Made by a program: the position numbers and the translations under genes. The notes below the pieces were generated by a model. That model had not been told where the DNA came from. It searched no databases and saw only the letters and a list, made by a program, of their open reading frames with translations. This document shows positions 45,417-57,910 of a stretch of 64,000 bases of DNA, piece by piece. The stretch covers positions 62,852,423 through 62,916,422 of the forward strand of contig JASEVX010000003.1 in assembly GCA_031761405.1 (NCBI GenBank), in the 5' to 3' direction. Each line of letters starts with the position of its first letter. Within the stretch, counting starts at the first letter, position 1. The DNA comes from Serripes groenlandicus. Taxonomy: Eukaryota; Mollusca; Bivalvia; Cardiida; Cardiidae.

Positions 45417-47143
45417 TGTCCGACAAATCCATTGCCCGGAGCCCGCGGGCTACCACAATAATTGCCCGGGCTACTGTCATTTTCAAATGAAAGCCCGGCG
45501 GGCTACTGTTTATTCCCGTGTCTGGTAGCCCGGCTTAATTACTTACATTCATGTCGTGTATAAACAGTGACTGTATGTTACATGCGAAAACCACTCGCTG
45601 TGACCATAAACAAATCAATATCAGTAGGCGGAGTTACCAACCTGTCAGATCGAGTGGTTTCAGCCAACCGAATCGCTTCAGTAATAGTCAATTAACGTGA
45701 TATATATACCCATTACGGCGGTCCAATCATTAGTGACCATTGTTCCCTGGTGTTAATCCATGAATGATTGCGAATAACCAATGAAATTCAAATATTCCCT
45801 TAAACGTATTTTGATCCATATTTCTACTTTCGGTATGCGATGTTTGCAAACTGGTGCAGACCGGTTCAGAAAGACGGAGAAGAAAATTGTCACCATGCAG
45901 AAGTTAATAAAATAAATTCAATCCAAATATTAAAGACAATACAATACGACCACTTCTAGATCTTATCTTGTCGTTAATCAAATATGAAACACCTTCATAA
46001 TCGACATAGTATGCGATATGTCAAAGAAAATGTTTGGGATGAAATCTATAATGAATAATAAATGCCCAATCACGGCTTTGTTTACCAAAATTAATTAGCA
46101 TAACCGGCGGGAAAAAAAATCATATGACTTAATAATTGCGATTTTATTGGAAGAAATGAGAAATTAGGTCAATGACGTTAACGACCCGACGACCCCGATG
46201 CTTACATTCAACGCTGTTTACCGATTTCAAATTCTCAGTAGGGAACAATGATTAACATTGCGCAATTATCAAAATGGCGGCTATGTTGTGAATAATACCG
46301 TAACACATGAAACAAATTTAACGTGTTACATGTGTTTTTGACAATATTTTATGATTTAACCCTTTCCCTCATACAACAATTCTGCAGCAGACGACTTTGA
46401 ACATATTTTGTCAAAAAATAAAAAATATAATGGATAACCTATGACTAAGTGGAAAACATTGTGGTAAAAGGAGATATTGCTTGTTTTGATCAATTTCTTC
46501 TGTTGTCACTATGTTTTCAAAAAGCTGTCTGCTGCAGAGACGTCAGAGAGCGTCTATATGAGGGAAAGGGTTAATAACTTCATTGAACCTGATAAATTTG
46601 ACTTTTGGTTAATAAAATTGAATCTTATTTAATATGTCGTTCTTTGTAAAACTGACACTCGTATCGTATGCCCTGTTTCGGTGAGGGACCTAAATCGGTG
46701 ACCTCCAATTTGAAGAGTTTATACTACATCATTTGATTTTTTGGTCTGAAGTTTAAACGTTTCTGTCACTAGCTTTTAAATCTTTTGTAAATATGGATAA
46801 ATTACATACATTTTATGCAGAATATTTCAAATAACCTAGTGAAAAGTAATCTTGAAAATCTTTAGTACCAATTTTCTCCTATCTGTTAAGCTAGAGCTTA
46901 ACAAAAAGTATTTTTTCCAAATTTCATTTTTATTTAACTGAATGCTGCACTTCAGTCATGTTATTTGAAATGGTCATTACCCTTAAATCATGTACATGGT
47001 GTGCTCTTAATATTATGTTTGTACAGAAGTAGAAAACAAAAATAATCATAAAACACTCATTGGCATCCGCGATATTTCGGGCTACCAGCTTCCAAATCTG
47101 GTAGCCCAGTGGGCTACCAAACAATTCTGAAATTTGTCGGACA
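45417..47143. mobile_element. Non-autonomous DNA transposon T, copy 1
   Basis: The TIR TGTCCGACAAAT at the left is matched by ATTTGTCGGACA at the right. Subterminal regions carry several GGGCTACC/GGTAGCCC motifs in both orientations (four within 120 bp of the left end, three near the right end), as expected for transposase-binding sites. The 1.7-kb interior is AT-rich with no transposase frame; the 64-codon minus-strand frame at 46930-47124 contains the TIR region and is not a gene. The superfamily is undetermined. A piggyBac-type MITE is nested at 46360-46570. Confidence 0.75.
46360..46570. mobile_element. piggyBac-type MITE nested in T, copy 1
   Basis: CCCTTTCCCTCATA and TATGAGGGAAAGGG TIRs flanked by TTAA at 46356-46359 and 46571-46574. 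Internal GCAGCAGACGACTTTGAACA and GTCTGCTGCAGAGACGTC segments pair as extended inverted repeats. Confidence 0.85.
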
Positions 47144-48077
47144 CATAATAATAATTAAGTAATTCTCCGGACAAGAAAAAGTAACAAAGGGCAAAAACTC
47201 GGTATTTAGATTAAATAGAGTTATGGTTCCTGTACACTGCACTTCCTCTCAATGTGTTGTATCATCCTATGAAGTTTTAATAAATTCCAAGAATCAGTTT
47301 TAAAGTTATGCTCTGGACAAGACTCTACGAATAAGAAAAAGTAACAAAGGGCAATAACTCTGTAATTATGTAAATTAGAGTTATGGTTCTTGTACACTGC
47401 ACTTTCTCTGATTATGCTCTACCATTGTATGCAGTTTTATTAGATTCCATCTGTTAGTTATTAAGTAATTCTCCGGACAAGAAAAAGTAACAAAGGGCAA
47501 TAACTCTTTATTTAGATTAAATAAGAGTTATGGTTCCTATACACTGCACTTCCTCTCAATGTGTTGTATCATCCTATGAAGTTTTATTAAATTCCAACAA
47601 TTAGTTTTAAAGTTATGCTCCGGACAAGACTCTACGAATATGAAAAAGTAACAAAGGGCAATAACTCTGTCATTATGTAAAGTAGAGTTATGTTTCTTGT
47701 ACACTGCACTTTCTCTGATTATGCTCTACCATTATATGTAGTTTTATTAGATTCCATGGATTAGTTATTAAGTAATTATACGGACAAGAAAAAGTAACAA
47801 AGGGCAATAACTCTGTATTTAGACAAAATAGAGTTATGGTTCCTGTACACCGCACTTCCTCTCAATGTGTTGTATCATCCTATGAAGTTTAATTAAATTC
47901 CAACAATTTGTTTCAAAGTTATGCTCTGAACAAAACTCTACGAATAAGAAAAAGTAACAAAGGGCAATAACTCTGTAATTATGTAAATTAGAGTTATGGT
48001 TCTTGTACACTGCACTTCCTCTGATTATGCTCTACCATTGTATGCAGTTTTATTAGATTCCATCTGTTAGTTATTAG

Positions 48078-49804
48078 TGTCCGACAAATCCATTGCCCGG
48101 AGCCCGCGGGCTACCACAATAATTGCCCGGGCTACTGTCATTTTCAAATGAAAGCCCGGCGGGCTACTGTTTATTCCCGTGTCTGGTAGCCCGGCTTAAT
48201 TACTTACATTCATGTCGTGTATAAACAGTGACTGTATGTTACATGCGAAAACCACTCGCTGTGACCATAAACAAATCAATATCAGTAGGCGGAGTTACCA
48301 ACCTGTCAGATCGAGTGGTTTCAGCCAACCGAATCGCTTCAGTAATAGTCAATTAACGTGATATATATACCCATTACGGCGGTCCAATCATTAGTGACCA
48401 TTGTTCCCTGGTGTTAATCCATGAATGATTGCGAATAACCAATGAAATTCAAATATTCCCTTAAACGTATTTTGATCCATATTTCTACTTTCGGTATGCG
48501 ATGTTTGCAAACTGGTGCAGACCGGTTCAGAAAGACGGAGAAGAAAATTGTCACCATGCAGAAGTTAATAAAATAAATTCAATCCAAATATTAAAGACAA
48601 TACAATACGACCACTTCTAGATCTTATCTTGTCGTTAATCAAATATGAAACACCTTCATAATCGACATAGTATGCGATATGTCAAAGAAAATGTTTGGGA
48701 TGAAATCTATAATGAATAATAAATGCCCAATCACGGCTTTGTTTACCAAAATTAATTAGCATAACCGGCGGGAAAAAAAATCATATGACTTAATAATTGC
48801 GATTTTATTGGAAGAAATGAGAAATTAGGTCAATGACGTTAACGACCCGACGACCCCGATGCTTACATTCAACGCTGTTTACCAATTTCAAATTCTCAGT
48901 AGGGAACAATGATTAACATTGCGCAATTATCAAAATGGCGGCTATGTTGTGAATAATACCGTAACACATGAAACAAATTTAACGTGTTACATGTGTTTTT
49001 GACAATATTTTATGATTTAACCCTTTCCCTCATACAACAATTCTGCAGCAGACGACTTTGAACATATTTTGTCAAAAAATAAAAAATATAATGGATAACC
49101 TATGACTAAGTGGAAAACATTGTGGTAAAAGGAGATATTGCTTGTTTTGATCAATTTCTTCTGTTGTCACTATGTTTTCAAAAAGCTGTCTGCTGCAGAG
49201 ACGTCAGAGAGCGTCTATATGAGGGAAAGGGTTAATAACTTCATTGAACCTGATAAATTTGACTTTTGGTTAATAAAATTGAATCTTATTTAATATGTCG
49301 TTCTTTGTAAAACTGACACTCGTATCGTATGCCCTGTTTCAGTGAGGGACCTAAATCGGTGACCTCCAATTTGAAGAGTTTATACTACATCATTTGATTT
49401 TTTGGTCTGAAGTTTAAACGTTTCTGTCACTAGCTTTTAAATCTTTTGTAAATATGGATAAATTACATACATTTTATGCAGAATATTTCAAATAACCTAG
49501 TGAAAAGTAATCTTGAAAATCTTTAGTACCAATTTTCTCCTATCTGTTAAGCTAGAGCTTAACAAAAAGTATTTTTTCCAAATTTCATTTTTATTTAACT
49601 GAATGCTGCACTTCAGTCATGTTATTTGAAATGGTCATTACCCTTAAATCATGTACATGGTGTGCTCTTAATATTATGTTTGTACAGAAGTAGAAAACAA
49701 AAATAATCATAAAACACTCATTGGCATCCGCGATATTTCGGGCTACCAGCTTCCAAATCTGGTAGCCCAGTGGGCTACCAAACAATTCTGAAATTTGTCG
49801 GACA
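48078..49804. mobile_element. Non-autonomous DNA transposon T, copy 2
   Basis: Near-identical to 45417-47143 at the 2,661-bp offset, including the nested MITE. In this copy the left end reads GTGTCCGACAAAT and matches the right-end ATTTGTCGGACAC over 13 bp. Confidence 0.75.
49021..49231. mobile_element. piggyBac-type MITE nested in T, copy 2
   Basis: Same as 46360-46570, with TTAA at 49017-49020 and 49232-49235. It was copied by the tandem duplication, not by an independent insertion. Confidence 0.85.
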
Positions 49805-50556
49805 CATAATAATAATTAAGTAATTCTCCGGACAAGAAAAAGTAACAAAGGGCAATAACTCGGTATTTAGATTAAATAGAGTTATGGTTCCTGTACACTG
49901 CACTTCCTCTCAATGTGTTGTATCATCCTATGAAGTTTTAATAAATTCCAAGAATCAGTTTTAAAGTTATGCTCTGGACAAGACTCTACGAATAAGAAAA
50001 AGTAACAAAGGGCAATAACTCTGTAATTATGTAAATTAGAGTTATGGTTCTTGTACACTGCACTTCCTCTGATTATGCTCTACCATTGTATGCAGTTTTA
50101 TTAGATTCCATCTGTTAGTTATTAAGTAATTCTCCGGACAAGAAAAAGTAACAAAGGGCAATAACTCTTTATTTAGATTAAATAAGAGTTATGGTTCCTA
50201 TACACTGCACTTCCTCTCAATGTGTTGTATCATCCTATGAAGTTTTATTAAATTCCAACAATTAGTTTTAAAGTTATGCTCCGGACAAGACTCTACGAAT
50301 AAGAAAAAGTAACAAAGGGCAATAACTTTGTATTTAGATAAAATAGAGTTATGGTTCCTGTACACCGCACTTCCCCTCAACGTGTTGTATCATCCTATGA
50401 AGTTTCGTTCAAATCCTATGTTGCATTGTTAAGATATGGTCCGGACAAAATATGGCTTCCGACCGACCGACCGACCGACCGACCGACCGACCGACCGACC
50501 GACCGACCGACCGACACAGTGACTCCTATATACTTATTTTTCGGTATAAAAAATTA

Positions 50557-53430
50557 AATGTCTTGAACATATTACAATTGCGTTTGTTTAAAAATACTAA
50601 GTTATGATACATCTAAAATGAAATAAGTATTCCGATGTTTTAAGTATTTGCAGTTTCTTTATTTTGACTCGCATTTCTGATTTTTTGTTTTATTTACGAT
50701 GACAAAACAGTCCCTATGAGACTTGCAGCAGACTGTTATGTGTCAATATCGAGATAAAAATCACGTCGAACTCTCCTTTAAAAAAGCAATTTTAACTTAC
50801 TGAATGTTATTTTCATGTTCAAAGAGATGTCTTGATTTGTGAAGAATGCATTTTATAATGTTTATCCATGTATATCTAAAATATGAACTGTTTCTAATCT
50901 AAAACTGTTGATCGCGTGACTCGCGAATACCAACCGCGTAGATCAATCTCCTTTGCAGAGAGCCGCTCTTTACACTCACTTACAAATAGTAAATTATAGG
51001 CGATTTAAAATGTTTATTTGGTTCGAAACAAATGAAGAAAAGAACAAACCGAGATAAAAAATGGTTTTAATAGAAAAATAACTTTGAACGAACACTTTCT
51101 GCCTATAAAGAGAGTTTCAATTTCAAGAACGACACCTCTGCGAAGAAGAAATGTGGGTCACGAATCGGGTCTTTCGTACAACATTATTTCGTCCTTGACA
51201 ATTTTAAATGTGTCATTAGATTCCCTAAAGGCATTTTGCTTCCGATCTGCATATTGTTATGCATCATTGACACATGGGCGCTCATCATAATATAATTTTA
51301 AAACATGAGTAGTTCGTTATTTTCATTATAAAAAAGGAAGGAAAGAATTTCAATAAATTAACATGTTGCAGTGTTCAGTTTATGTTTCAAGGAAATTTAA
51401 CTGTTTAGCTGATGTTATATTTCGAAGGTGGTCTAATTTATAAATATTGGACTACATTTCAACATTTGTTAAAGTATGATATAATTAGGATGCCAAGCTA
51501 ATATCATTTTGAGAAAAAGAGAAAACTCATGTCTTCAGCGATTTAACCCTTATCTCATTGTTTTAAAAGTAGATTGCTGCAAAGGTGTCCAATGTTGACT
51601 TTAATAGGGGAAAGGGAAAATGACGTGCTATTGCATGCAAATCCTAAATTGTCTGTTTTGTGGTTTTATTGATAAATAATAAAATTCAAATATTCAGACA
51701 AACATCTTGAAAAGTGTATGTCGAATTAACAAATCTTATAATTATTCCTTAATGAAAGCACTGTAAACGTACTAAGACTAATGATTGGCAATATTACTCA
51801 TTTCCATTACTGTTTATGATCAATAATATTAAGTTGGCTGTGTGTATGGTCAACCTACTTTGGAATGGAGATTGGTCATAAACAATAAAAGGCTTCAATT
51901 ATATTTCAATGAAGGACATTCACTTTGTTGACAAAAAAAATGATACATTTTCACTTGACTCCCACCCCTGATGTTCCAATATGCCCCTCACTTGATAACT
52001 TGTTTATTCAACTACTATAATGTTAGTGTAATGCATAACTGCAGTATGGATTTCCGGCGACATTGATGCGTTGCATCAACTTTCTCTTGTACTTAACTTA
52101 TAACCAGAGGCATTAAACCTTAATATCTGTTAATATTTAAGCACCTTTGTGTTTTTGTTTTTTGTTTTGATCTAGTTAGAGCAGATTTTAAATTGTTTAT
52201 TCGTAAAAAATTAAGAAACTTCAGCTTCTTTGACACATTATAGTTGCAGTCAATGTTAAGCAAACTGTAAACCATATGGTTTTAGGACTAAACTTGACAT
52301 GTTACGACTAATGCTGAATATCACATAGATCGCAGCATATAAAACGTCTATTCCTACGTTAAAACTGACCCGTTTTGCTCTTTGTAACCTTTTACCATAG
52401 GCTATGTTAGCCAGGTGAGCAATGTAAGCGGCGTCTTTCATTCTTTGCATCAAAATTCGTCTTGTATATAATAGGTGTTAACGAGTTCACACGTCAGCGC
52501 ACACTTATTAAATGTATATGGTGTAATTTAGTTGTTAATGTCTTTTTAATTACTTTCATCTCAAAAAGGTTTTTAAAACAATGTTTATAAAATCGATAAT
52601 TATATTCTTAATCGTCTTTATTAAATAAAAGACATATCCATTACAAATAATGGATCGAATTCATTGCCCATGGGGCTGTTTATCAAGTTGTATTGAGTTC
52701 GAAACCAGAATCGGATTTATGTCGAGAAGGGAAGAGAGATCGAATCCAGACTCGGACAAATGTCGAAGGGAGCAGACTTCGTGAAATCTTTTGACTTTGT
52801 TATTTTTTCATTTATTTCCTTCCTTCATTAATCTCTTATTTCATGAGAGTCAAGACTAATAAATGATGATTATCGCGCAGCCTTGGGAAGAGAGATCGAA
52901 GCCAGACTTGAAAAAATGTATTTCTACTATCGACCAATTCTTTCTGGCTAGCGCCATTCCGTGTTCATGTAGGATGATGGTATTTATACGTATATATATA
53001 GGAGGAATATGTTTACGTAATTTAAGCCATATAAGACATGGGTCGCTAAGATGTCCGCCTTGATATAACTAAAACGATGTGGAAAATCCCAATTGACTTA
53101 AACAAGTCAATGCTTTCAATAGATTTGTTCTCCTTTTTCCACAATGTTGTCTGCTACCAGGCTTCTGTAATTTATGAAGCGTTAATGTTCCAAGCAACAC
53201 ATGAGAACAAAAACTACAGATTTAAAAGTTCTAATGACCAATAGGTCTTTTCCTTTAGACCGCATTAACAATCGATTCTTAATTTCCAATATTCAGCGAA
53301 AACCACCATCGTATTAACCACCATCGTATTTATTAGCTATTGAGGCCTTCGGACATAGAGTTATAGACAATTATTCTTTATTCAATTCTATTTCAAACAA
53401 TATAAGAAAAGTAGAACATTAATAATACAT
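50557..53430. other. AT-rich spacer, nothing recognised
   Basis: No supported gene. A degenerate piggyBac-MITE-like piece lies at 51545-51620 (TTTAACCCTTATCTCATTG, AGATTGCTGCAAAGG) and MITE-like phrases occur near 53085-53165. Frames at 51084-51290, 52256-52453 and 52863-53063 have no recognisable domain. Confidence 0.5.
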
Positions 53431-53527
53431 CTCTTTCTTCGATATATTTCTCAGATGTTTTCAGTTCGGTTAGACTTTAGAGATGCCAATTTAAAGCTCA
53501 TATGACCTTCGGTTTATCAGCTGAACA

Positions 53528-54151
53528 ATGAGTAATTTTATAATTATATGTAAATGTGGTGAACTTCTTCTCGCAGGTGGTTCGGTTTGCAATTTTGGTG
53601 TCGATAACTTAGAAAGAGTTCATTTAAATTTTTGTAAGGAGTTATTAGGGGTAAGAACGCAAACTCAAAACAATTTTGTTTATGGTGAGTTAGGTAGAAC
53701 CTCGTTGTTAAGTAAACGTTCTGTAAATGTTATTAGATATTGGCTTAAAATAGTAAATATGCAAACTATAAAATATGTTAGAATTGTATATGGTAAAATG
53801 TGTATAGAATTAGATAGAAACAATAATAACAACAAATCTTGTGTGTATATGGTTAGAAACTTATTGCAAAGACTTGGTTTTAATGATGTATGGCTGAATC
53901 AAGGTGTTGGAAATATTGATTTATTTTTGCACTTATTTAAGCAGAGAGTCACAGATATATTTATACAAAACTGGAACGCAGAATTAACAGACTCTAGTAG
54001 AGCTAGAACATACGTGTTAATATCATCTTTCAAATTTCAATCTTACCTTACGGATGTTAATGTTGATAAATATAGAATTGCGTTATCTAGAATATACGGA
54101 AGCCCTGGAGGGACATTTGTTACTTATTATTTGTTTGTTATAAATTATTAG
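53528..54151 (+). mobile_element. LINE fragment: region downstream of reverse transcriptase
   Basis: An open frame of 207 codons. Its first 80 residues resemble the part of LINE ORF2 proteins that follows the reverse transcriptase: a degraded LLYGSE-type motif (LLLAGGSV), then FGVDNLERVHLNFCKELLGV and FVYGELGRTSL. The middle (NLLQRLGFNDVWLNQGV) and end (SSFKFQSYLTDV, KYRIALSRI) also fit this class. The reverse transcriptase and endonuclease are absent upstream, and the frame ends in unrelated AT-rich sequence at about 54110, so both sides are truncated. The ATG is not a real start. The intact frame suggests the insertion is fairly young. No function is expected. Confidence 0.7.
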
Positions 54152-54200
54152 TTATAATTTATAACTTATAAATTATAACTTATTATTTATTAGTTAAAAA
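54115..54200. repeat. Short AT-rich inverted-phase repeat
   Basis: TTATAAATTATTAGTTATAA and similar phrases repeat for about 80 bp. The motif is similar to the reverse complement of the 14-bp minisatellite at 57911-58326. Confidence 0.6.
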
Positions 54201-54231
54201 TGGTAATTTCATGTCATTCCTGTGTTTTTAG

Positions 54232-54278
54232 CGGGAGTAGAGGCAGCAATGAGTGAAGATAATAGAAAGCCAGACGAG
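54232..54278 (+). CDS. Candidate first coding exon of the kinase-repeat gene
   Basis: TGTGTTTTTAG precedes the exon as an acceptor-like context. The ATG at 54249 opens MSEDNRKPDE and the exon ends GACGAG|GTTTGC. The next exon at 58664 begins GGC AAC ACT in the same phase (phase 0), giving a continuous N-terminus. The donor GTTTGC is weak, and the frame is open upstream of the ATG to the acceptor, so the ATG might not be the initiator. Acidic and polar residues with no domain. Assignment rests on phase agreement and splice-like contexts only. Confidence 0.45.
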
Positions 54279-55879
54279 GTTTGCATGCATATTTTCTATA
54301 GTTAACGCTTTTAAGGGCATCACACGATATGTCTACATGGTACATGTTGCCTGTAACGTTCTGGACTATTAAAATATCTAGTGTTTAATTAATTGTATTT
54401 GACCTCTGCTGATCTTTAGTCATAAAGTGATCGCAACATTTCTCTTTCGCTTATCGTACACGGTCACGTTAAAATATCTGGTTTGACGCATTTCCTGGCC
54501 AAATTTCGATAACCTTTTCAAATGAAAATATCATGAATACTATGATGCGAGGTTGTATCAATTTCTCCTTTTGTCACGATGCTATCAAATGTTAAGCCAT
54601 TTGCTGTTAAAGTCTAAATATGTCTGAAAATGGGTCCATGTCAAATGAATCTAAGTAAACTTTCTATAAATAAGTTATCTAAGACTTGTCTCTGGGCGCC
54701 CGAACAAGCAACACCATACAAAAATGACCTTCATGACTCTGTGTCCAGCCGGTGTTCATATAAGCCTGTCCAGTCTGATCAGGTTGTTCCGTGTTTGCTA
54801 TCGTTGGTAGTCACACTAATATCTATGAATTCACATGGGAAGCACACTGTCTTTAAAGAATTGACTGTAGAAGTGTGACAGTTGATAGTAACTGTGACAG
54901 TCATTGATTTTAATGTTGGTTTTTGTTAGACGCGACTCAATGTATAGCCGGGGAAAAAATACGTCATTTATCAAAACAAGCTCACGTGGTTGTTTCACAG
55001 CAATGTGGAACATGTAAAATGGATTTACCAAGCTTTTATGTTTGGATCAGTCCAAATTAATTGGTGTCTGTATAGAGGGAAAATAAAATAACCCTTTCTC
55101 ATCGGCTAAATATTATTTGTGTCCGACTGTTTAGAAAGGGACATATATATGACTCTGAATTTCACCTTTTCCCACAACGTTTAAAACGTTAAACTTACAA
55201 GAAAGCAGAAATTGTTTTCCTCAAAATACTCTCAATACTAAATTGAGTTGTTGCATCCATTCTCATCTTGTCACAATTCTATCAAAAGCTGTTGTGTCGA
55301 AATGTGTCTTTAAATAGGGTCACATACCTTTCTGTAGATTCAGGTCAAATAATTGCATCATTTATTATTTTAGATGAGAAAGTCTACAGCTTTAACGTTT
55401 GGATCCGTCCAAATTGATGGACTAAAGTGGGAAACTTCACGCTTTTTATCTTGCCAAGTTTGTTAGGGTTTTGCTGGTAATATTTTATCCGACTTTGAGC
55501 AATGAAAGGATATAATATATCGGCAGTCAAGAATCAACAATGGCTTAACAACAGTGGTAATTGTGGTGATTGGCAAAATAAATTATCTTTCAAACAGTGA
55601 CATTATCAGATAATCATTTAGCGGCTGCAAACTGTGATTTAAATTAAAGGAATATCCCTTTCGTTATAGAACCATTTTGGAAATATGTTTTTGTGAATGA
55701 TCGAGTATGTATAACGTATACATATGTATTTAGTCCTTCTTCTAACTGTTAAACAATGGATTTCTTCGTAATTAAATGGAAGTAAAAACACACACACAAA
55801 ACCAGAAGTAGATAAGAGTGTCCTCGTGATTCTGCGATGGTGGGTTTTATTTAGACGAGCTATTTTGTTGTGATGATGA

Positions 55880-55976
55880 TGATTGGTAAAAGTCATGGCC
55901 ACCAGGGGGCGGGCTTCATTTTTGGCTAATGGCAGTGGAGCAATACTGGCCCTCTTGGGCCTCTTGATTAATCTTC
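55880..55976 (-). mobile_element. Family B 5'-end fragment, minus strand
   Basis: ATGGCCACCAGGGGGCGGGC and ACTGGCCCTCTTGGGCCTCT-TGATT are the reversed start of family B. Confidence 0.65.
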
Positions 55977-56185
55977 TAGCCTCACTAAGTTTGTTTGATG
56001 ATCGATGCAGCTATCTAGTTGTGGACATTAACTTAAGGATACTATCTGTTTTTGCAGGAACATGTAGAGAGGAAAAAAAACATTCAAGCATAAGTAAGAA
56101 GCATAGAGGCTAGTAAAAAACCAGAGAGGCGAGCCATGTTTAAGGTATTTTTCATCCTTTTTTAATGTTACTGAGTTTCCATTTT

Positions 56186-57190
56186 TAGATCACCTGAGCC
56201 GTAGGCCCTCAAGGTGATTTATTCTGGTCACTCTGTCTGTCGTTAACTTTTAGCTTTAAACGACATCAAATATTAAACCACTGGACCAATTTCAACCAAA
56301 CAAAGCTCCGGTAGCGCAGTCGGTAGCGACGCGGGCTGTCAATCCAGGGGTTGTGAGTTTGATTCCCAGCTCGGCCAACATTATTTCTAACGTTTGACAA
56401 AAGTCACTGTGACATGGGTCATTCGTCTTTGACTAATGGGCTTATTACAGTCTATGTGGAAAAACAGCCAGTTACTTGGAATGTATACCAGTGGTGAGTA
56501 CTGGTATACATGAGAAAGCCAGTTAAACCACAATCAATCAATCAAACTTCTCAGGAATGTTCCTTTTATGATCCTCTTTCAAAGTTGTTCATAGATTTTA
56601 AATTATATGGTGAACTTTGGTTGCTGCGGCATCATAAAAGTGGAAAATGCCAAATTGTTGGCTCCACTGGCTGAAAGCCAGTCCAGCTTATGTCATTGTG
56701 AATTGTCCGTTGCGCGTGCATGCATTAACTTTTCGCTTCAAACGACTTCTCCTCTGTAACCACTGGGCCAATTAGGATGAAACTTCATAGTTAGCATCCT
56801 CTCAATGTCCTCCGTTAAATCCCTTCAAATGGGTTGGATCCATGGCAACCGAAAGAAAAACTTTAAAATTCTTCTCTACCTACAATGGTTAGTAGAAATG
56901 TTCATTGGGTGACCTTCTTATCAGATTCCTTCAAGCCATGTTGATTTATAAAGAAAGATCGCCACCAGGGGGTGGGGTTGTTTTGCCTTATATGGCTATA
57001 GTGAACACTTTACAAATCTTCTCCTCAAATGTTCCTAGGGTGACCCTCTACCAAGGTTATTCAAATTATTCTGATGGCCACCAGGGGGCGTTGCATGTTT
57101 TCCTTATAATTATAGAGTAAAAACTTTGAAAACTATTGAAGTTCTATCAAATCAGGTGTGCGATAGAGTACCATCATGGCCCTCTTGTTT
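56186..57190 (-). mobile_element. Composite family A/B stretch, minus strand
   Basis: It begins TTTTTAGATCACCTGAGCC with a partly decayed A-type hairpin and switches near 56655 to a reversed family B 3' end (CCACTGGCTGAAAGCCAGTC, AGCTTATGTCATTGTGAATT). Body units with GCCACCAGGGGG follow, and it ends ACCATCATGGCCCTCTTGTT. A SINE sits at 56302-56548. Confidence 0.65.
56302..56548 (+). mobile_element. tRNA-derived SINE (type 2), plus strand
   Basis: Head CTCCGGTAGCGCAGTCGGTA (A-box region) and B-box region GGTTGTGAGTTTGATTCCC, body CTCGGCCAACATTATTTCTA, AAACAGCCAGTTACTTGGAA, and a tail of AATC repeats. It is the clearest type 2 copy in the window and defines the other three. Confidence 0.9.
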
Positions 57191-57326
57191 TCCTCTTAAT
57201 CTGCTTGTCTGCTTGTCTGTTTTCATGATAATTTGATAGACATGTTCCTTTGTTTGTAAAATTGCTCAAGGTATTGAGATTGGTTAAACTATGGCCTCCA
57301 TGGACTGGGGCTAGCTAGCCTTGTCA

Positions 57327-57840
57327 TTTTTAGCAAACCTGAGCTATTGTGATCACCCAACGTCCGGCATCTTTTCAAATCTGTTTCTCTTCTTGTCCAA
57401 TTTCAAAATAATTTCACAGGAATAGTCCCTAGCTGACCTTCATCAAATATTGTTCAAATAATTCAATTCCAAGTAGAACTTTGGTTGCTGCGGCATCAGA
57501 AAGAGGAAAATATTAGCTTTAAAAGTCTTCTTGACCAAAAGAAGTGGCCCAATTTAAAAATTATTTAGCACAAATGTTCCTTGGGTGGACCTCTTCCAAG
57601 ATAGTTTAAATTATTCCAATCTGTTGAAAAATAAGCCGCCAGGAAGCAGCCTTTTCCCTTAAATGGCTATAGTAAAAAGAATCCCTGAAGATACTGGTTG
57701 TCTGATTTACAAATAATTTAGAAGAAATGTTCCTCGAAACCATGTTGATTGGTAAAAAAAATGGCCAACAGGGGAAGGGCCAAGTTATCTTTTGTTGATA
57801 TATATATTTATGCACAGATTCACACACAAATATTGTATCA
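57327..57840 (-). mobile_element. Family A fragment, minus strand
   Basis: TTTTTAGCAAACCTGAGCTA-TTGTGATCACCC is the A-type end with the hairpin deleted, followed by body units (TTCCTTGGGTGGACCTCT, ATGGCCAACAGGGGAAGG). Confidence 0.6.
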
Positions 57841-57910
57841 AGGTAGGGTTATTTCTCCTTATGGCAATGGAGCGTCACATGTTTTGCATTATTGTCAAAT
57901 GAAATTGAAA

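Larger units (their letters stand above)
44863..50184. repeat. 2,661-bp tandem duplication inside element G
   Basis: Sequence repeats at a constant 2,661-bp offset (for example 45417 and 48078, 46930 and 49591, 47524 and 50185). Each unit contains several G core units and one complete transposon T with its nested MITE. Only a handful of substitutions are visible (for example TTTCGGTGAGG against TTTCAGTGAGG), so it is very recent or an assembly effect. Confidence 0.92.
44755..50556 (+). mobile_element. Element G: long array of about 160-bp units with ACCG tail
   Basis: Alternating A-type units (AACTCTGTATTTAGATTAAA, CTCTCAATGTGTTGTATCAT) and B-type units (AACTCTGTAATTATGTAAAT, CTCTGATTATGCTCTACCAT), each starting GAAAAAGTAACAAAGGGCAA, form dimers of about 310 bp. 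The array ends in GTCCGGACAAAATATGGC, an ACCG microsatellite (about 50458-50514) and TTTTTCGGTATAAAA. The plan is the same as element F at 7335. Two copies of transposon T are embedded. Frames here are repeat-derived. Confidence 0.8.

Noticed and set aside
46930..47124. A conserved 64-residue protein, identical at 49591-49785
   Set aside because: Identity comes from the 2,661-bp DNA duplication, and the frame covers the end of a noncoding transposon.
50351..50557. A PTDR-repeat protein
   Set aside because: It is the translation of the ACCG microsatellite at the end of element G.
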